DNA of 64,000 bases from Hydractinia symbiolongicarpus. Lineage: Eukaryota; Cnidaria; Hydrozoa; Anthoathecata; Hydractiniidae. Shown here in pieces: positions 20,509-33,697 of this stretch. The stretch's first letter is position 1; every line of letters starts with the position of its first letter. Where the stretch lies: positions 2,604,001 to 2,668,000 of the forward strand of contig NC_079885.1 in the NCBI RefSeq assembly GCF_029227915.1, in the 5' to 3' direction. The notes under the pieces are model-generated. The model made no database searches. It saw only the letters and a list, made by a program, of their open reading frames with translations, and was not told where the DNA came from. A program made the position numbers and the translations under genes.

Positions 20509-22536
20509 TCATCAAAAATGAAAACATTTTTGAAAACTACAAGTCTCATGGGCTTTAGTGGTTAAATAATAATTTAAAAAATCGTTCGGGAAATGAGTTT
20601 ACTCCCTGGGTACTTTCTTTGTATACCTTTGACTATACGGGCCGAGTCTGGGATTTACGGGAAATCGCAGGTTTTCGTTTGCCGGCGATTAAACCTCTTT
20701 TATTCAGCGTCTCATAAAAAATGACAACATTTTTGAAAACTACAAGTCTCATTCGTTCTAGTGGTGCAGAAATATATTAAAAAATCGTTCGGGAAATCAG
20801 TTTACTCCTTGGGTACTTTCCTTATATACATTCAACTATACGGGCCAAGCCCGGGATTTACGGGAAATAGCGGGTTTTCGTTTGCCGGCGATTGAACTTC
20901 TTTTATTCAGCGTCTCATCAAAAATGAAAACAAGTTTGAAAACTACAAGTCTCATGCGTTTTAGTGGTGAAAAAATAATTTAAAAAATGGTTCGGGAAAT
21001 GAGTATACACCTTTGTACTTTCTTTGTATACTTTTGACTATACGGGCCAAGCCCGGGGTTTACGGGAAATCGCGGGTTTTCGTTTGCCGGGGATTAAACT
21101 TCTTTTATTCAGCGTCTCATCAAAAATGAAAACATTTTTGAAAACTACAAGTCTTATGCGTTTTAGTGGTGAAAAAATAATTTGAAAAATCGTTCTGGAA
21201 ATGAGTTTACTCACAGGGTACTTTCTTTGTGTCCATTTGACTATACGGGCCAAGGACGGGATTTGCGGGAAATCGCGGGTTTTCGTTTGCCGGCGATTAA
21301 ACCTCTTTCATTAAGCGTCTCATCAAAAATGAAAACATTTTTAAAAACTACAAGTCTCATGGGCTTTAGTGGTGAAAAAATAATATAAAAAATCGTTCGG
21401 GAAATGAGTTTACTCCCCGGGTACTTTCTTTGTATACTTTTGACTATACGGGCCAAGCCCGGGATTTACGGGAAATGGCGGGTTTTCGTTTGCCGGCGAT
21501 TAAACTTCTTTTAATCAGCGTCTCATCAAAAATGAAAACATTTTTGAAAACTACAAGTCTCAAGGGCTTTAGTGGTTAAATAATAATTTAAAAAATCGTT
21601 CGGGAAATGAGTTTACTCCCTGGGTACTTTCTTTGTATACCTTTGACTATACGGGCCGAGTCTGGGATTTACGGGAAATCGCAGATTTTCGTTTGCCGGC
21701 GATTAAACTTCTTTTATTCAGCGTCTCATAAAAAATGACAACATTTTTGAAAACTACAAGTCTCATTCGTTCTAGTGGTGCAGAAATAATTTAAAAAATC
21801 GTTCGGGAAATCAGTTTACTCCTTGGGTACTTTCTTTATATACATTCAACTATACGGGCCAAGCCCGGGATTTACGGGAAATAGCGGGTTTTCGTTTGCC
21901 GGCGATTGAACTTCTTTTATTCAGCGTCTCATCAAAAATGAAAACAAGTTTGAAAACTACAAGTCTCATGCGTTTTAGTGGTGAAAAAATAATTTAAAAA
22001 ATGGTTCGGGAAATGAGTATACACCTTTGTACTTTCTTTGTATACTTTTGACTATACGGGCCAAGCCCGGGGTTTACGGGAAATCGCGGGTTTTTGTTTG
22101 CCGGGGATTAAACTTCTTTTACTCTGCGTCCCATCAAAAATGAAAACATTTTTGAAAACTACAAGTCTCATGCGTTTTAGTGGTGAAAAAAAAATTTGAA
22201 AAATCATTCGGGAAATGAGTTTACTTCCTGGGTACTTTCTTTGTATACATTCGACTACACGGGCCAAGCCCGGGATTTAGGGGAAATCGCTGGTTTTCGT
22301 TTTCCGGCGATTAAACCTCTTTCATTAAGCGTCTCATCAAAAATGAAAACATTTTTGAAAACTACAAGTCTCATGCGTTTTAGTGGTGAAAAAATAATTT
22401 AAAAAATCTTTCGGGAAATGAGTTTACTCCTTGGGTACTTTCTTTGTATACTTTTGACTATACGGGTTGAGTCCGGGATTTACGGGAAATCGCGCGTTTT
22501 CGTTTGCCGGCGATTAAACTTCTTTTACTCTGCGTC
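20509..22536 (+). repeat. K/H block, copy 2 (ten monomers)
   Basis: Identical unit order and total length (2,028 bp) to 10955-12982, at an offset of 9,554 bp. Few substitutions are visible, for example CGCAGATTTTCG near 21681 and TGCGTTTTAG near 20953 where copy 1 has TGAGTTTTAG. The match continues through most of the following N unit. Confidence 0.9.
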
Positions 22537-24768
22537 CCATCAAAAATGAAAACATTTTTGAAAACTACAAGTCTCATGCGTTTTAGTGGTGAAAAAATAA
22601 TAAAGAAAATAGTTCGGGAAATGAGTTTACTCCCTGGGTACTTTCTTTGTATACTTTTGACTATACGGGCAAAGCCCGGGATTTACGGGAAATGGCGGGT
22701 TTTCGTTTGCCGGCGATTAAACTTCTTTTAATCAGCGTCTCATCAAAAATGAAAACATTTTTGAAAACTACAAGTCTCATGGGCTTTAGTGGTTAAATAA
22801 AAATTTAAAAAATCGTTCGGGAAATGAGTTTACTCCCTGGGTACTTTCTTTGTATACCTTTGACTATACGGGCCGAGTCTGGGATTTACGGGAAATCGCA
22901 GGTTTTCGTTTGCCGGCGATTAAACTTTTTTATTCAGGGTCTCATAAAAAATAAAAACATTTTTGAAAACTACAAGTCTCATTCGTTCTAGTGGTGCAGA
23001 AATAATTTAAAAAATCGTTCGGGAAATCAGTTTACTCCTTGGGTACTTTCTTTATATACATTCAACTATACGGGCCAAGCCCGGGATTTACGGGAAATCG
23101 CGGGTTTTCGTTTGCCGGCGATTAAACTTCTTTTATTCAGCGTCTCATCAAAAATGAAAACAAGTTTGAAAACTGCAAGTCTCATGCGTTTTAGTGGTGA
23201 AAAAAAAATTTAAAAAATCATTCGGGAAATGAGTTTACTCTCTGGGTACTTTCTTTGTATACATTCGACTACACGGGCCAAGCCCGGGATTTAGGGGAAA
23301 TCGCTGGTTTTTGTTTTCCGGCGATTAAACCTCTTTCATTAAGCGTCTCATCAAAAATGAAAACATTTTTAAAAACTACAAGTCTCATGGGCTTTAGTGG
23401 TGAAAAAATAATATAAAAAATCGTTCGGGAAATGAGTTTACTCCCCGGGTACTTTCTTTGTATACTTTTGACTATACGGGCCAAGCCCGGGATTTACGGG
23501 AAATGGCGGGTTTTCGTTTGCCGGCGATTAAACTTCTTTTAATCAGCGTCTCATCAAAAATGAAAACATTTTTGAAAACTACAAGTCTCAAGGGCTTTAG
23601 TGGTTAAATAATAATTTAAAAAATCGTTCGGGAAATGAGTTTACTCCCTGGGTACTTTCTTTGTATACTTTTGACTATACGGGCCAAGCCCGGGGTTTAC
23701 GGGAAATCGCGGGTTTTTGTTTGCCGGGGATTAAACTTCTTTTACTCTGCGTCCCATCAAAAATGAAAACATTTTTGAAAACTACAAGTCTCATGGGCTT
23801 TAGTGATTAAATAATAATTTAAAAAATCGTTCGGGAAATGAGTTTACTCCCTGGGTACTTTCTTTTTATACCTTTGACTATACGGGCCAAGCCCGGGATT
23901 TAGGGGAAATCGCTGGTTTTCGTTTTCCGGCGATTAAACCTCTTTCATTAAGCGTCTCATCAAAAATGAAAACATTTTTGAAAACTACAAGTCTCATGCG
24001 TTTTAGTGGTGAAAAAATAATTTAAAAAATCTTTCGGGAAATGAGTTTACTCCTTGGGTACTTTCTTTGTATACTTTTGACTATACGGGTTGAGTCCGGG
24101 ATTTACGGGAAATCGCGCGTTTTCGTTTGCCGGCGATTAAACTTCTTTTAATCAGCGTCTCATCAAAAATGAAAACATTTTTGAAAACTACAAGTCTCAA
24201 GGGCTTTAGTGGTTAAATAATAATTTAAAAAATCGTTCGGGAAATGAGTTTACTCCCTGGGTACTTTCTTTGTATACTTTTGACTATACGGGCCAAGCCC
24301 GGGGTTTACGGGAAATCGCGGGTTTTTGTTTGCCGGGGATTAAACTTCTTTTACTCTGCGTCCCATCAAAAATGAAAACATTTTTGAAAACTACAAGTCT
24401 CATGGGCTTTAGTGATTAAATAATAATTTAAAAAATCGTTCGGGAAATGAGTTTACTCCCTGGGTACTTTCTTTTTATACCTTTGACTATACGGGCCAAG
24501 CCCGGGATTTAGGGGAAATCGCTGGTTTTCGTTTTCCGGCGATTAAACCTCTTTCATTAAGCGTCTCATCAAAAATGAAAACATTTTTGAAAACTACAAG
24601 TCTCATGCGTTTTAGTGGTGAAAAAATAATTTAAAAAATCTTTCGGGAAATGAGTTTACTCCTTGGGTACTTTCTTTGTATACTTTTGACTATACGGGTT
24701 GAGTCCGGGATTTACGGGAAATCGCGCGTTTTCGTTTGCCGGCGATTAAACTTCTTTTACTCTGCGTC
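22537..24768 (+). repeat. 11-monomer N-led HOR with internal triplet duplication
   Basis: N G R E M followed by a three-unit block twice (23551-24159 and 24160-24768, 609 bp each). The block is a G/K hybrid (CAAGGGC head, GTTTGCCGGGGATT tail), a G/E hybrid (GTGATTAAATAA head, TTTAGGGG tail) and C4. G/K and G/E are chimeric monomers whose heads and tails match different classes. Confidence 0.85.
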
Positions 24769-26391
24769 CCATCAAAAATGAAAACATTTTTGAAAACTAC
24801 AAGTCTCATGCGTTTTAGTGGTGAAAAAATAATAAAGAAAATAGTTCGGGAAATGAGTTTACTCCCTGGGTACTTTCTTTGTATACTTTTGACTATACGG
24901 GCAAAGCCCGGGATTTACGGGAAATGGCGGGTTTTCGTTTGCCGGCGATTAAACTTCTTTTAATCAGCGTCTCATCAAAAATGAAAACATTTTTGAAAAC
25001 TACAAGTCTCATGGGCTTTAGTGGTTAAATAAAAATTTAAAAAATCGTTCGGGAAATGAGTTTACTCCCTGGGTACTTTCTTTGTATACCTTTGACTATA
25101 CGGGCCGAGTCTGGGATTTACGGGAAATCGCAGGTTTTCGTTTGCCGGCGATTAAACTTTTTTATTCAGGGTCTCATAAAAAATAAAAACATTTTTGAAA
25201 ACTACAAGTCTCATTCGTTCTAGTGGTGCAGAAATAATTTAAAAAATCGTTCGGGAAATCAGTTTACTCCTTGGGTACTTTCTTTATATACATTCAACTA
25301 TACGGGCCAAGCCCGGGATTTACGGGAAATCGCGGGTTTTCGTTTGCCGGCGATTAAACTTCTTTTATTCAGCGTCTCATCAAAAATGAAAACAAGTTTG
25401 AAAACTGCAAGTCTCATGCGTTTTAGTGGTGAAAAAAAAATTTAAAAAATCATTCGGGAAATGAGTTTACTCTCTGGGTACTTTCTTTGTATACATTCGA
25501 CTACACGGGCCAAGCCTGGGATTTAGGGGAAATCGCTGGTTTTTGTTTTCCGGCGATTAAACCTCTTTCATTAAGCGTCTCATCAAAAATGAAAACATTT
25601 TTAAAAACTACAAGTCTCATGGGCTTTAGTGGTGAAAAAATAATATAAAAAATCGTTCGGGAAATGAGTTTACTCCCCGGGTACTTTCTTTGTATACTTT
25701 TGACTATACGGGCCAAGCCCGGGATTTACGGGAAATGGCGGGTTTTCGTTTGCCGGCGATTAAACTTCTTTTAATCAGCGTCTCATCAAAAATGAAAACA
25801 TTTTTGAAAACTACAAGTCTCAAGGGCTTTAGTGGTTAAATAATAATTTAAAAAATCGTTCGGGAAATGAGTTTACTCCCGGGGTACTTTCTTTGTATAC
25901 TTTTGACTATACGGGCCAAGCCCGGGGTTTACGGGAAATCGCGGGTTTTTGTTTGCCGGGGATTAAACTTCTTTTACTCTGCGTCCCATCAAAAATGAAA
26001 ACATTTTTGAAAACTACAAGTCTCATGCGTTTTAGTGGTGAAAAAAAAATTTGAAAAATCATTCGGGAAATGAGTTTACTTCCTGGGTACTTTCTTTGTA
26101 TACATTCGACTACACGGGCCAAGCCCGGGATTTAGGGGAAATCGCTGGTTTTCGTTTTCCGGCGATTAAACCTCTTTCATTAAGCGTCTCATCAAAAATG
26201 AAAACATTTTTGAAAACTACAAGTCTCATGCGTTTTAGTGGTGAAAAAATAATTTAAAAAATCTTTCGGGAAATGAGTTTACTCCTTGGGTACTTTCTTT
26301 GTATACTTTTGACTATACGGGTTGAGTCCGGGATTTACGGGAAATCGCGCGTTTTCGTTTGCCGGCGATTAAACTTCTTTTACTCTGCGTC
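24769..26391 (+). repeat. 8-monomer N-led HOR copy
   Basis: N G R E M G/K E4 C4. The first six units parallel 22537-23754 at offset 2,232 bp, and the triplet block is replaced by E4 C4. A private CAAGCCTGGG occurs near 25511. Confidence 0.83.
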
Positions 26392-27608
26392 CCATTAAAA
26401 ATGAAAACATTTTTGAAAACTACAAGTCTCATGCGTTTTAGTGGTGAAAAAATAATAAAGAAAATCGTTCGGGAAATGAGTTTACTCCCTGGGTACTTTC
26501 TTTGTATACTTTTGACTATACGGGCAAAGCCCGGGATTTACGGGAAATGGCGGGTTTTCGTTTGCCGGCGATTAAACTTCTTTTAATCAGCGTCTCATCA
26601 AAAATGAAAACATTTTTGAAAACTACAAGTCTCATGGGCTTTAGTGGTTAAATAAAAATTTAAAAAATCGTTCGGGAAATGAGTTTACTCCCTGGGTACT
26701 TTCTTTGTATACCTTTGACTATACGGGCCGAGTCTGGGATTTACGGGAAATCGCAGGTTTTCGTTTGCCGGCGATTAAACTTTTTTATTCAGGGTCTCAT
26801 AAAAAATAAAAACATTTTTGAAAACTACAAGTCTCATTCGTTCTAGTGGTGCAGAAATAATTTAAAAAATCGTTCGGGAAATCAGTTTACTCCTTGGGTA
26901 CTTTCTTTATATACATTCAACTATACGGGCCAAGCCCGGGATTTACGGGAAATCGCAGGTTTTCGTTTGCCGGCGATTAAACTTCTTTTATTCAGCGTCT
27001 CATCAAAAATGAAAACAAGTTTGAAAACTGCAAGTCTCATGCGTTTTAGTGGTGAAAAAAAAATTTAAAAAATCATTCGGGAAATGAGTTTACTCTCTGG
27101 GTACTTTCTTTGTATACATTCGACTACACGGGCCAAGCCCGGGATTTAGGGGAAATCGCTGGTTTTTGTTTTCCGGCGATTAAACCTCTTTCATTAAGCG
27201 TCTCATCAAAAATGAAAACATTTTTGAAAACTACAAGTCTCATGCGTTTTAGTGGTGAAAAAATAATTTGAAAAATCTTTCGGGAAATGAGTTTACTCCT
27301 TGGGTACTTTCTTTGTATACTTTTGACTATACGGGCCGAGTCCGGGATTTACGGGAAATTGCGCGTTTTCGTTTGCCGGCGATTAAACTTCTTTTACTCT
27401 GCGTCCCATCAAAAATGAAAACATTTTTGAAAACTACAAGTCTCATGCGTTTTAGTGGTGAAAAAAAAATTTAAAAAATCATTCGGGAAATGAGTTTACT
27501 CTCTGGGTACTTTCTTTGTATACATTCGACTACACGGGCCAAGCCCGGGATTTAGGGGAAATCGCTGGTTTTTGTTTTCCGGCGATTAAACCTCTTTCAT
27601 TAAGCGTC
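26392..27608 (+). repeat. N-G-R-E-C-E monomers
   Basis: The N-led start (N, G, R, E at 26392-27202) leads into C5 and E units matching the 19.0-20.1 kb region. R carries CGCAGG instead of CGCGGG. Confidence 0.82.
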
Positions 27609-29232
27609 TCATCAAAAATGAAAACATTTTTGAAAACTACAAGTCTCATGCGTTTTAGTGGTGAAAAAATAATTTGAAAAATCTTTCGGGAAATGAGTTT
27701 ACTCCTTGGGTACTTTCTTTGTATACTTTTGACTATACGGGCCGAGTCCGGGATTTACGGGAAATCGCGCGTTTTCGTTTGCCGGCGATTAAACTTCTTT
27801 TACTCTGCGTCCCATCAAAAATGAAAACATTTTTGAAAACTACAAGTCTCATGCGTTTTAGTGGTGAAAAAATAATATAAAAAATCGTTCGGGAAATGAG
27901 TTTACTCCCCGGGTACTTTCTTTGTATACTTTTGACTATACGGGCCAAGCCCGGGATTTACGTGAAATGGCGGGTTTTCGTTTGCCGGCGATTAAACTTC
28001 TTTTAATCAGCGTCTCATCAAAAATGAAAACATTTTTGAAAACTACAAGTCTCATGGGCTTTAGTGGTTAAATAATAATTTAAAAAATCGTTCGGGAAAT
28101 GAGTTTACTCCCTGGGTACTTTCTTTGTATACCTTTGACTATACGGGCCGAGTCTGGGATTTACGGGAAATCGCAGGTTTTCGTTTGCCGGCGATTAAAC
28201 CTCTTTTATTCAGCGTTTCATAAAAAATGACAACATTTTTGAAAACTACAAGTCTCATTCGTTCTAGTGGTGCAGAAATATATTAAAAAATCGTTCGGGA
28301 AATCAGTTTACTCCTTGGGTACTTTCCTTATATACATTCAACTATACGGGCCAAGCCCCGGATTTACGGGAAATAGCGGGTTTTCGTTTGCCGGCGATTG
28401 AACTTCTTTTATTCAGCGTCTCATCAAAAATGAAAACAAGTTTGAAAACTACAAGTCTCATGCGTTTTAGTGGTGAAAAAATAATTTGAAAAATCTTTCG
28501 GGAAATGAGTTTACTCCTTGGGTACTTTCTTTGTATACTTTTGACTATACGGGCCGAGTCCGGGATTTACGGGAAATCGCGCGTTTTCGTTTGCCGGCGA
28601 TTAAACTTCTTTTACTCTGCGTCCCATCAAAAATGAAAACATTTTTGAAAACTACAAGTCTCATGCGTTTTAGTGGTGAAAAAATAATATAAAAAATCGT
28701 TCGGGAAATGAGTTTACTCCCCGGGTACTTTCTTTGTATACTTTTGACTATACGGGCCAAGCCCGGGATTTACGTGAAATGGCGGGTTTTCGTTTGCCGG
28801 CGATTAAACTTCTTTTAATCAGCGTCTCATCAAAAATGAAAACATTTTTGAAAACTACAAGTCTCATGGGCTTTAGTGGTTAAATAATAATTTAAAAAAT
28901 CGTTCGGGAAATGAGTTTACTCCCTGGGTACTTTCTTTGTATACCTTTGACTATACGGGCCGAGTCTGGGATTTACGGGAAATCGCAGGTTTTCGTTTGC
29001 CGGCGATTAAACCTCTTTTATTCAGCGTCTCATAAAAAATGACAACATTTTTGAAAACTACAAGTCTCATTCGTTCTAGTGGTGCAGAAATATATTAAAA
29101 AATCGTTCGGGAAATCAGTTTACTCCTTGGGTACTTTCCTTATATACATTCAACTATACGGGCCAAGCCCCGGATTTACGGGAAATAGCGGGTTTTCGTT
29201 TGCCGGCGATTGAACTTCTTTTATTCAGCGTC
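27609..29232 (+). repeat. Four-monomer tandem duplication C-M-G-R' (2 x 812 bp)
   Basis: 27609-28420 and 28421-29232. Both have TTTACGTGAAATGG in M and CCAAGCCCCGG in R'. The first unit of copy 2 begins with the K-type head (AACAAGTTTG) and becomes C5, so the copy boundary lies inside a hybrid monomer. Confidence 0.86.
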
Positions 29233-30448
29233 TCATCAAAAATGAAAACAAGTTTGAAAACTACAAGTCTCATGCGTTTTAGTGGTGAAAAAATAATTTA
29301 AAAAATGGTTCGGGAAATGAGTATACACCTTTGTACTTTCTTTGTATACTTTTGACTATACGGGCCAAGCCCGGGGTTTACGGGAAATCGCGGGTTTTAG
29401 TTTGCCGGGGAGTAAACTTCTTTTATTCAGCGTCTCATCAAAAATGAAAACATTTTTGAAAACTACAAGTCTTATGCGTTTTAGTGGTGAAAAAATAATT
29501 TGAAAAATCGTTCTGGAAATGAGTTTACTCACAGGGTACTTTCTTTGTGTCCATTTGACTATACGGGCCAAGCACGGGATTTGCGGGAAATCGCGGGTTT
29601 TCGTTTGCCGGCGATTAAACCTCTTTCATTAAGCGTCTCATCAAAAATGAAAACATTTTTAAAAACTACAAGTCTCATGGGCTTTAGTGGTGAAAAAATA
29701 ATATAAAAAATCGTTCGGGAAATGAGTTTACACCCCGGGTACTTTCTTTGTATACTTTTGACTATACGGGCCAAGCCCGGGATGTACGGGAAATGGCGGG
29801 TTTTCGTTTGCCGGCGATTAAACTTCTTTTAATCAGCGTCTCATCAAAAATGAAAACATTTTTGAAAACTACAAGTCTCAAGGGCTTTAGTGGTTAAATA
29901 ATAATTTAAAAAATCGTTCGGGAAATGAGTTTACTCCCTGGGTACTTTCTTTGTATACCTTTGACTATACGGGCCGAGTCTGGGATTTACGGGAAATCGC
30001 AGGTTTTCGTTTGCCGGCGATTAAACTTCTTTTATTCAGCGTCTCATAAAAAATGACAACATTTTTGAAAACTACAAGTCTCATTCGTTCTAGTGGTGCA
30101 GAAATAATTTAAAAAATCGTTCAGGAAATCAGTTTACTCCTTGGGTACTTTCTTTATATACATTCAACTATACGGGCCAAGCCCGGGATTTACGGGAAAT
30201 AGCGGGTTTTCGTTTGCCGGCGATTGAACTTCTTTTATTCAGCGTCTCATCAAAAATGAAAACAAGTTTGAAAACTACAAGTCTCATGCGTTTTAGTGGT
30301 GAAAAAATAATTTAAAAAATGGTTCGGGAAATGAGTATACACCTTTGTACTTTCTTTGTATACTTTTGACTATACGGGCCAAGCCCGGGGTTTACGGGAA
30401 ATCGCGGGTTTTTGTTTGCCGGGGATTAAACTTCTTTTATTCAGCGTC
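28827..30448 (+). repeat. K/H block, copy 3 (partial)
   Basis: G R' K H M G R' K at offset 8,318 bp from 20509. The match stops after the K unit, where copies 1 and 2 continue into E4 but this one enters a T-like unit at 30449. Private changes include GTTTTAGTTTGCCGGGGAG near 29395 and GGGATGTACGG near 29780. Confidence 0.85.
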
Positions 30449-31261
30449 TCATCAAAAATGAAAACATTTTTGAAAACTACAAGTCTTATGCATTTTAGTG
30501 GTGAAAAAAATAATTTAAAAAATCGTTCTGGAAATGAGTTTACTCACAGGGTACTTTCTTTGTATACATTCGACTATACGGGCCAAGCCGGGGATTTACG
30601 GGAAATCGCGAGTTTTCGTTTGCCGGCGATTAAACCTCTTTCATTAAGCGTCTCATCAAAAATGAAAACATTTTTGAAAACTACAAGTCTCATGGGCTTT
30701 AGTGGTGAAAAAAAAATTTAAAAAATCATTCGGGAAATGAGTTTACTCCCTGGGTACTTTCTTTGTATACATTCGACTACACGGGCCAAGCCCGGGATTT
30801 AGGGGAAATCGCTGGTTTTCGTTTTCCGGCGATTAAACCTCTTTCATTAAGCGTCTCATCAAAAATGAAAACATTTTTGAAAATTACAAGTCTCATGCGT
30901 TTTAGTGGTGAAAAAATAATTTAAAAAATCTTTCGGGAAATGAGTTTACTTCTTGGATACTTTCTTTGTATACTTTTGACTATACGGGCCGAGTCCGGGA
31001 TTTACGGGAAATCGCGCGTTTTCGTTTGCCGGCGATTAAACTTCTTTTACTCTGCGTCCCATCAAAAATGAAAACATTTTTGAAAACTACAAGTCTCATG
31101 CGTTTTAGTGGTGAAAAAATAATATAAAAAATCGTTCGGGAATTGAGTTTACTCCCCGGGTACTTTCTTTGTATACTTTTGACTATACGGGCCAAGCCCG
31201 GGATTTACGGGAAATGGCGGGTTTTCGTTTGCCGGCGATTAAACTTCTTTTAATCAGCGTC
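30449..31261 (+). repeat. T/H-like, E, C, M monomers
   Basis: Four units. The first combines seven A's as in T with GTTCTGGAAATGAG and CTCACAGGG of H and is 204 bp. They begin the E-C-M-G-R organisation that lasts to 38.6 kb. Confidence 0.8.
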
Positions 31262-33697
31262 TCATCAAAAATGAAAACATTTTTGAAAACTACAAGTCTC
31301 ATGGGCTTTAGTGGTTAAATAATAATTTAAAAAATCGTTCGGGAAATGAGTTTACTCCCTGGGTACTTTCTTTGTATACCTTTGACTATACGGGCCGAGT
31401 CTGGGATTTACGGGAAATCGCGCGTTTTTGTTTGCCGGCGATTAAACTTCTTTTACTCTGCGTCCCATCAAAAATGAAAACATTTTTGAAAACTACAAGT
31501 CTCATGCGTTTTAGTGGTGAAAAAATAATATAAAAAATCGTTCGGGAAATGAGTTTACTCCCCGGGTACTTTCTTTGTATACTTTTGACTATACGGGCCA
31601 AGCCCGGCATTTACGGGAAATGGCGGGTTTTCGTTTGCCGGCGATTAAACTTCTTTTAATCAGCGTCTCATCAAAAATGAAAACATTTTTGAAAACTACA
31701 AATCTCATGGGCTTTAGTGGTTAAATAATAATTTAAAAAATCGTTCGGGAAATGAGTTTACTCCCTGGGTACTTTCTTTGTATACCTTTGACTATACGGG
31801 CCGAGTCTGGAATTTACGGGAAATCGCAGGTTTTCGTTTGCCGGCGATTAAACTTCTTTTATTCAGCGTCTCATAAAAAATGAAAACATTTTTGAAAACT
31901 ACAAATCTCATTCGTTCTAGTGGTGCAGAAATAATTTAAAAAATCGTTCGGGAAATCAGTTTACTCCTTGGGTACTTTCTTTATATACATTCAACTATAC
32001 GGGCCAAGCCCGGGATTTACGGGAAATCGCGCGTTTTCGTTTGCCGGCGATTAAACTTCTTTTACTCTGCGTCCCATCAAAAATGAAAACATTTTTGAAA
32101 ACTACAAGTCTCATGCGTTTTAGTGGTGAAAAAATAATATAAAAAATCGTTCGGGAATTGAGTTTACTCCCCGGGTACTTTCTTTGTATACTTTTGACTA
32201 TACGGGCCAAGCCCGGGATTTACGGGAAATGGCGGGTTTTCGTTTGCCGGCGATTAAACTTCTTTTAATCAACGTCTCATCAAAAATGAAAACATTTTTG
32301 AAAACTACAAGTCTCATGGGCTTTAGTGGTTAAATAATAATTTAAAAAATCGTTCGGGAAATGAGTTTACTCCCTGGGTACTTTCTTTGTATACCTTTGA
32401 CTATACGGGCCGAGTCTGGGATTTACGGGAAATCGCGCGTTTTCGTTTGCCGGCGATTAAACTTCTTTTACTCTGCGTCCCATCAAAAATGAAAACATTT
32501 TTGAAAACTACAAGTCTCATGGGCTTTAGTGGTTAAATAATAATTTAAAAAATCGTTCGGGAAATGAGTTTACTCCCTGGGTACTTTCTTTGTATACCTT
32601 TGACTATACGGGCCGAGTCTGGGATTTACGGGAAATCGCGCGTTTTTGTTTGCCGGCGATTAAACTTCTTTTACTCTGCGTCCCATCAAAAATGAAAACA
32701 TTTTTGAAAACTACAAGTCTCATGCGTTTTAGTGGTGAAAAAATAATATAAAAAATCGTTCGGGAAATGAGTTTACTCCCCGGGTACTTTCTTTGTATAC
32801 TTTTGACTATACGGGCCAAGCCCGGCATTTACGGGAAATGGCGGGTTTTCGTTTGCCGGCGATTAAACTTCTTTTAATCAGCGTCTCATCAAAAATGAAA
32901 ACATTTTTGAAAACTACAAATCTCATGGGCTTTAGTGGTTAAATAATAATTTAAAAAATCGTTCGGGAAATGAGTTTACTCCCTGGGTACTTTCTTTGTA
33001 TACCTTTGACTATACGGGCCGAGTCTGGAATTTACGGGAAATCGCAGGTTTTCGTTTGCCGGCGATTAAACTTCTTTTATTCAGCATCTCATAAAAAATG
33101 AAAACATTTTTGAAAACTACAAATCTCATTCGTTCTAGTGGTGCAGAAATAATTTAAAAAATCGTTCGGGAAATCAGTTTACTCCTTGGGTACTTTCTTT
33201 ATATACATTCAACTATACGGGCCAAGCCCGGGATTTACGGGAAATCGCGCGTTTTCGTTTGCCGGCGATTAAACTTCTTTTACTCTGCGTCCCATCAAAA
33301 ATGAAAACATTTTTGAAAACTACAAGTCTCATGCGTTTTAGTGGTGAAAAAATAATATAAAAAATCGTTCGGGAATTGAGTTTACTCCCCGGGTACTTTC
33401 TTTGTATACTTTTGACTATACGGGCCAAGCCCGGGATTTACGGGAAATGGCGGGTTTTCGTTTGCCGGCGATTAAACTTCTTTTAATCAACGTCTCATCA
33501 AAAATGAAAACATTTTTGAAAACTACAAGTCTCATGGGCTTTAGTGGTTAAATAATAATTTAAAAAATCGTTCGGGAAATGAGTTTACTCCCTGGGTACT
33601 TTCTTTGTATACCTTTGACTATACGGGCCGAGTCTGGGATTTACGGGAAATCGCGCGTTTTCGTTTGCCGGCGATTAAACTTCTTTTACTCTGCGTC
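31262..33697 (+). repeat. Six-monomer HOR, two copies of 1,218 bp
   Basis: 31262-32479 and 32480-33697, each G/C, M, G, R/C, M, G/C. Shared rare variants are CCCGGCATTTAC, CTACAAATCTCAT, GGGAATTGAG and AATCAACGTC. G/C and R/C are hybrids with the GCGCG...ACTCTGCG tail of C attached to G or R heads. Confidence 0.9.

Noticed and set aside
30356-30721. Plus-strand reading frames of 102-121 codons, including this one, with repeated Tyr-Thr-Phe-Asp-Tyr-Thr-Gly
   Set aside because: They are translations of two successive monomers in different frames. Length depends on single indels in the A-run of T-type units. Several other frames need TTG starts. No coding signature beyond absence of stops.
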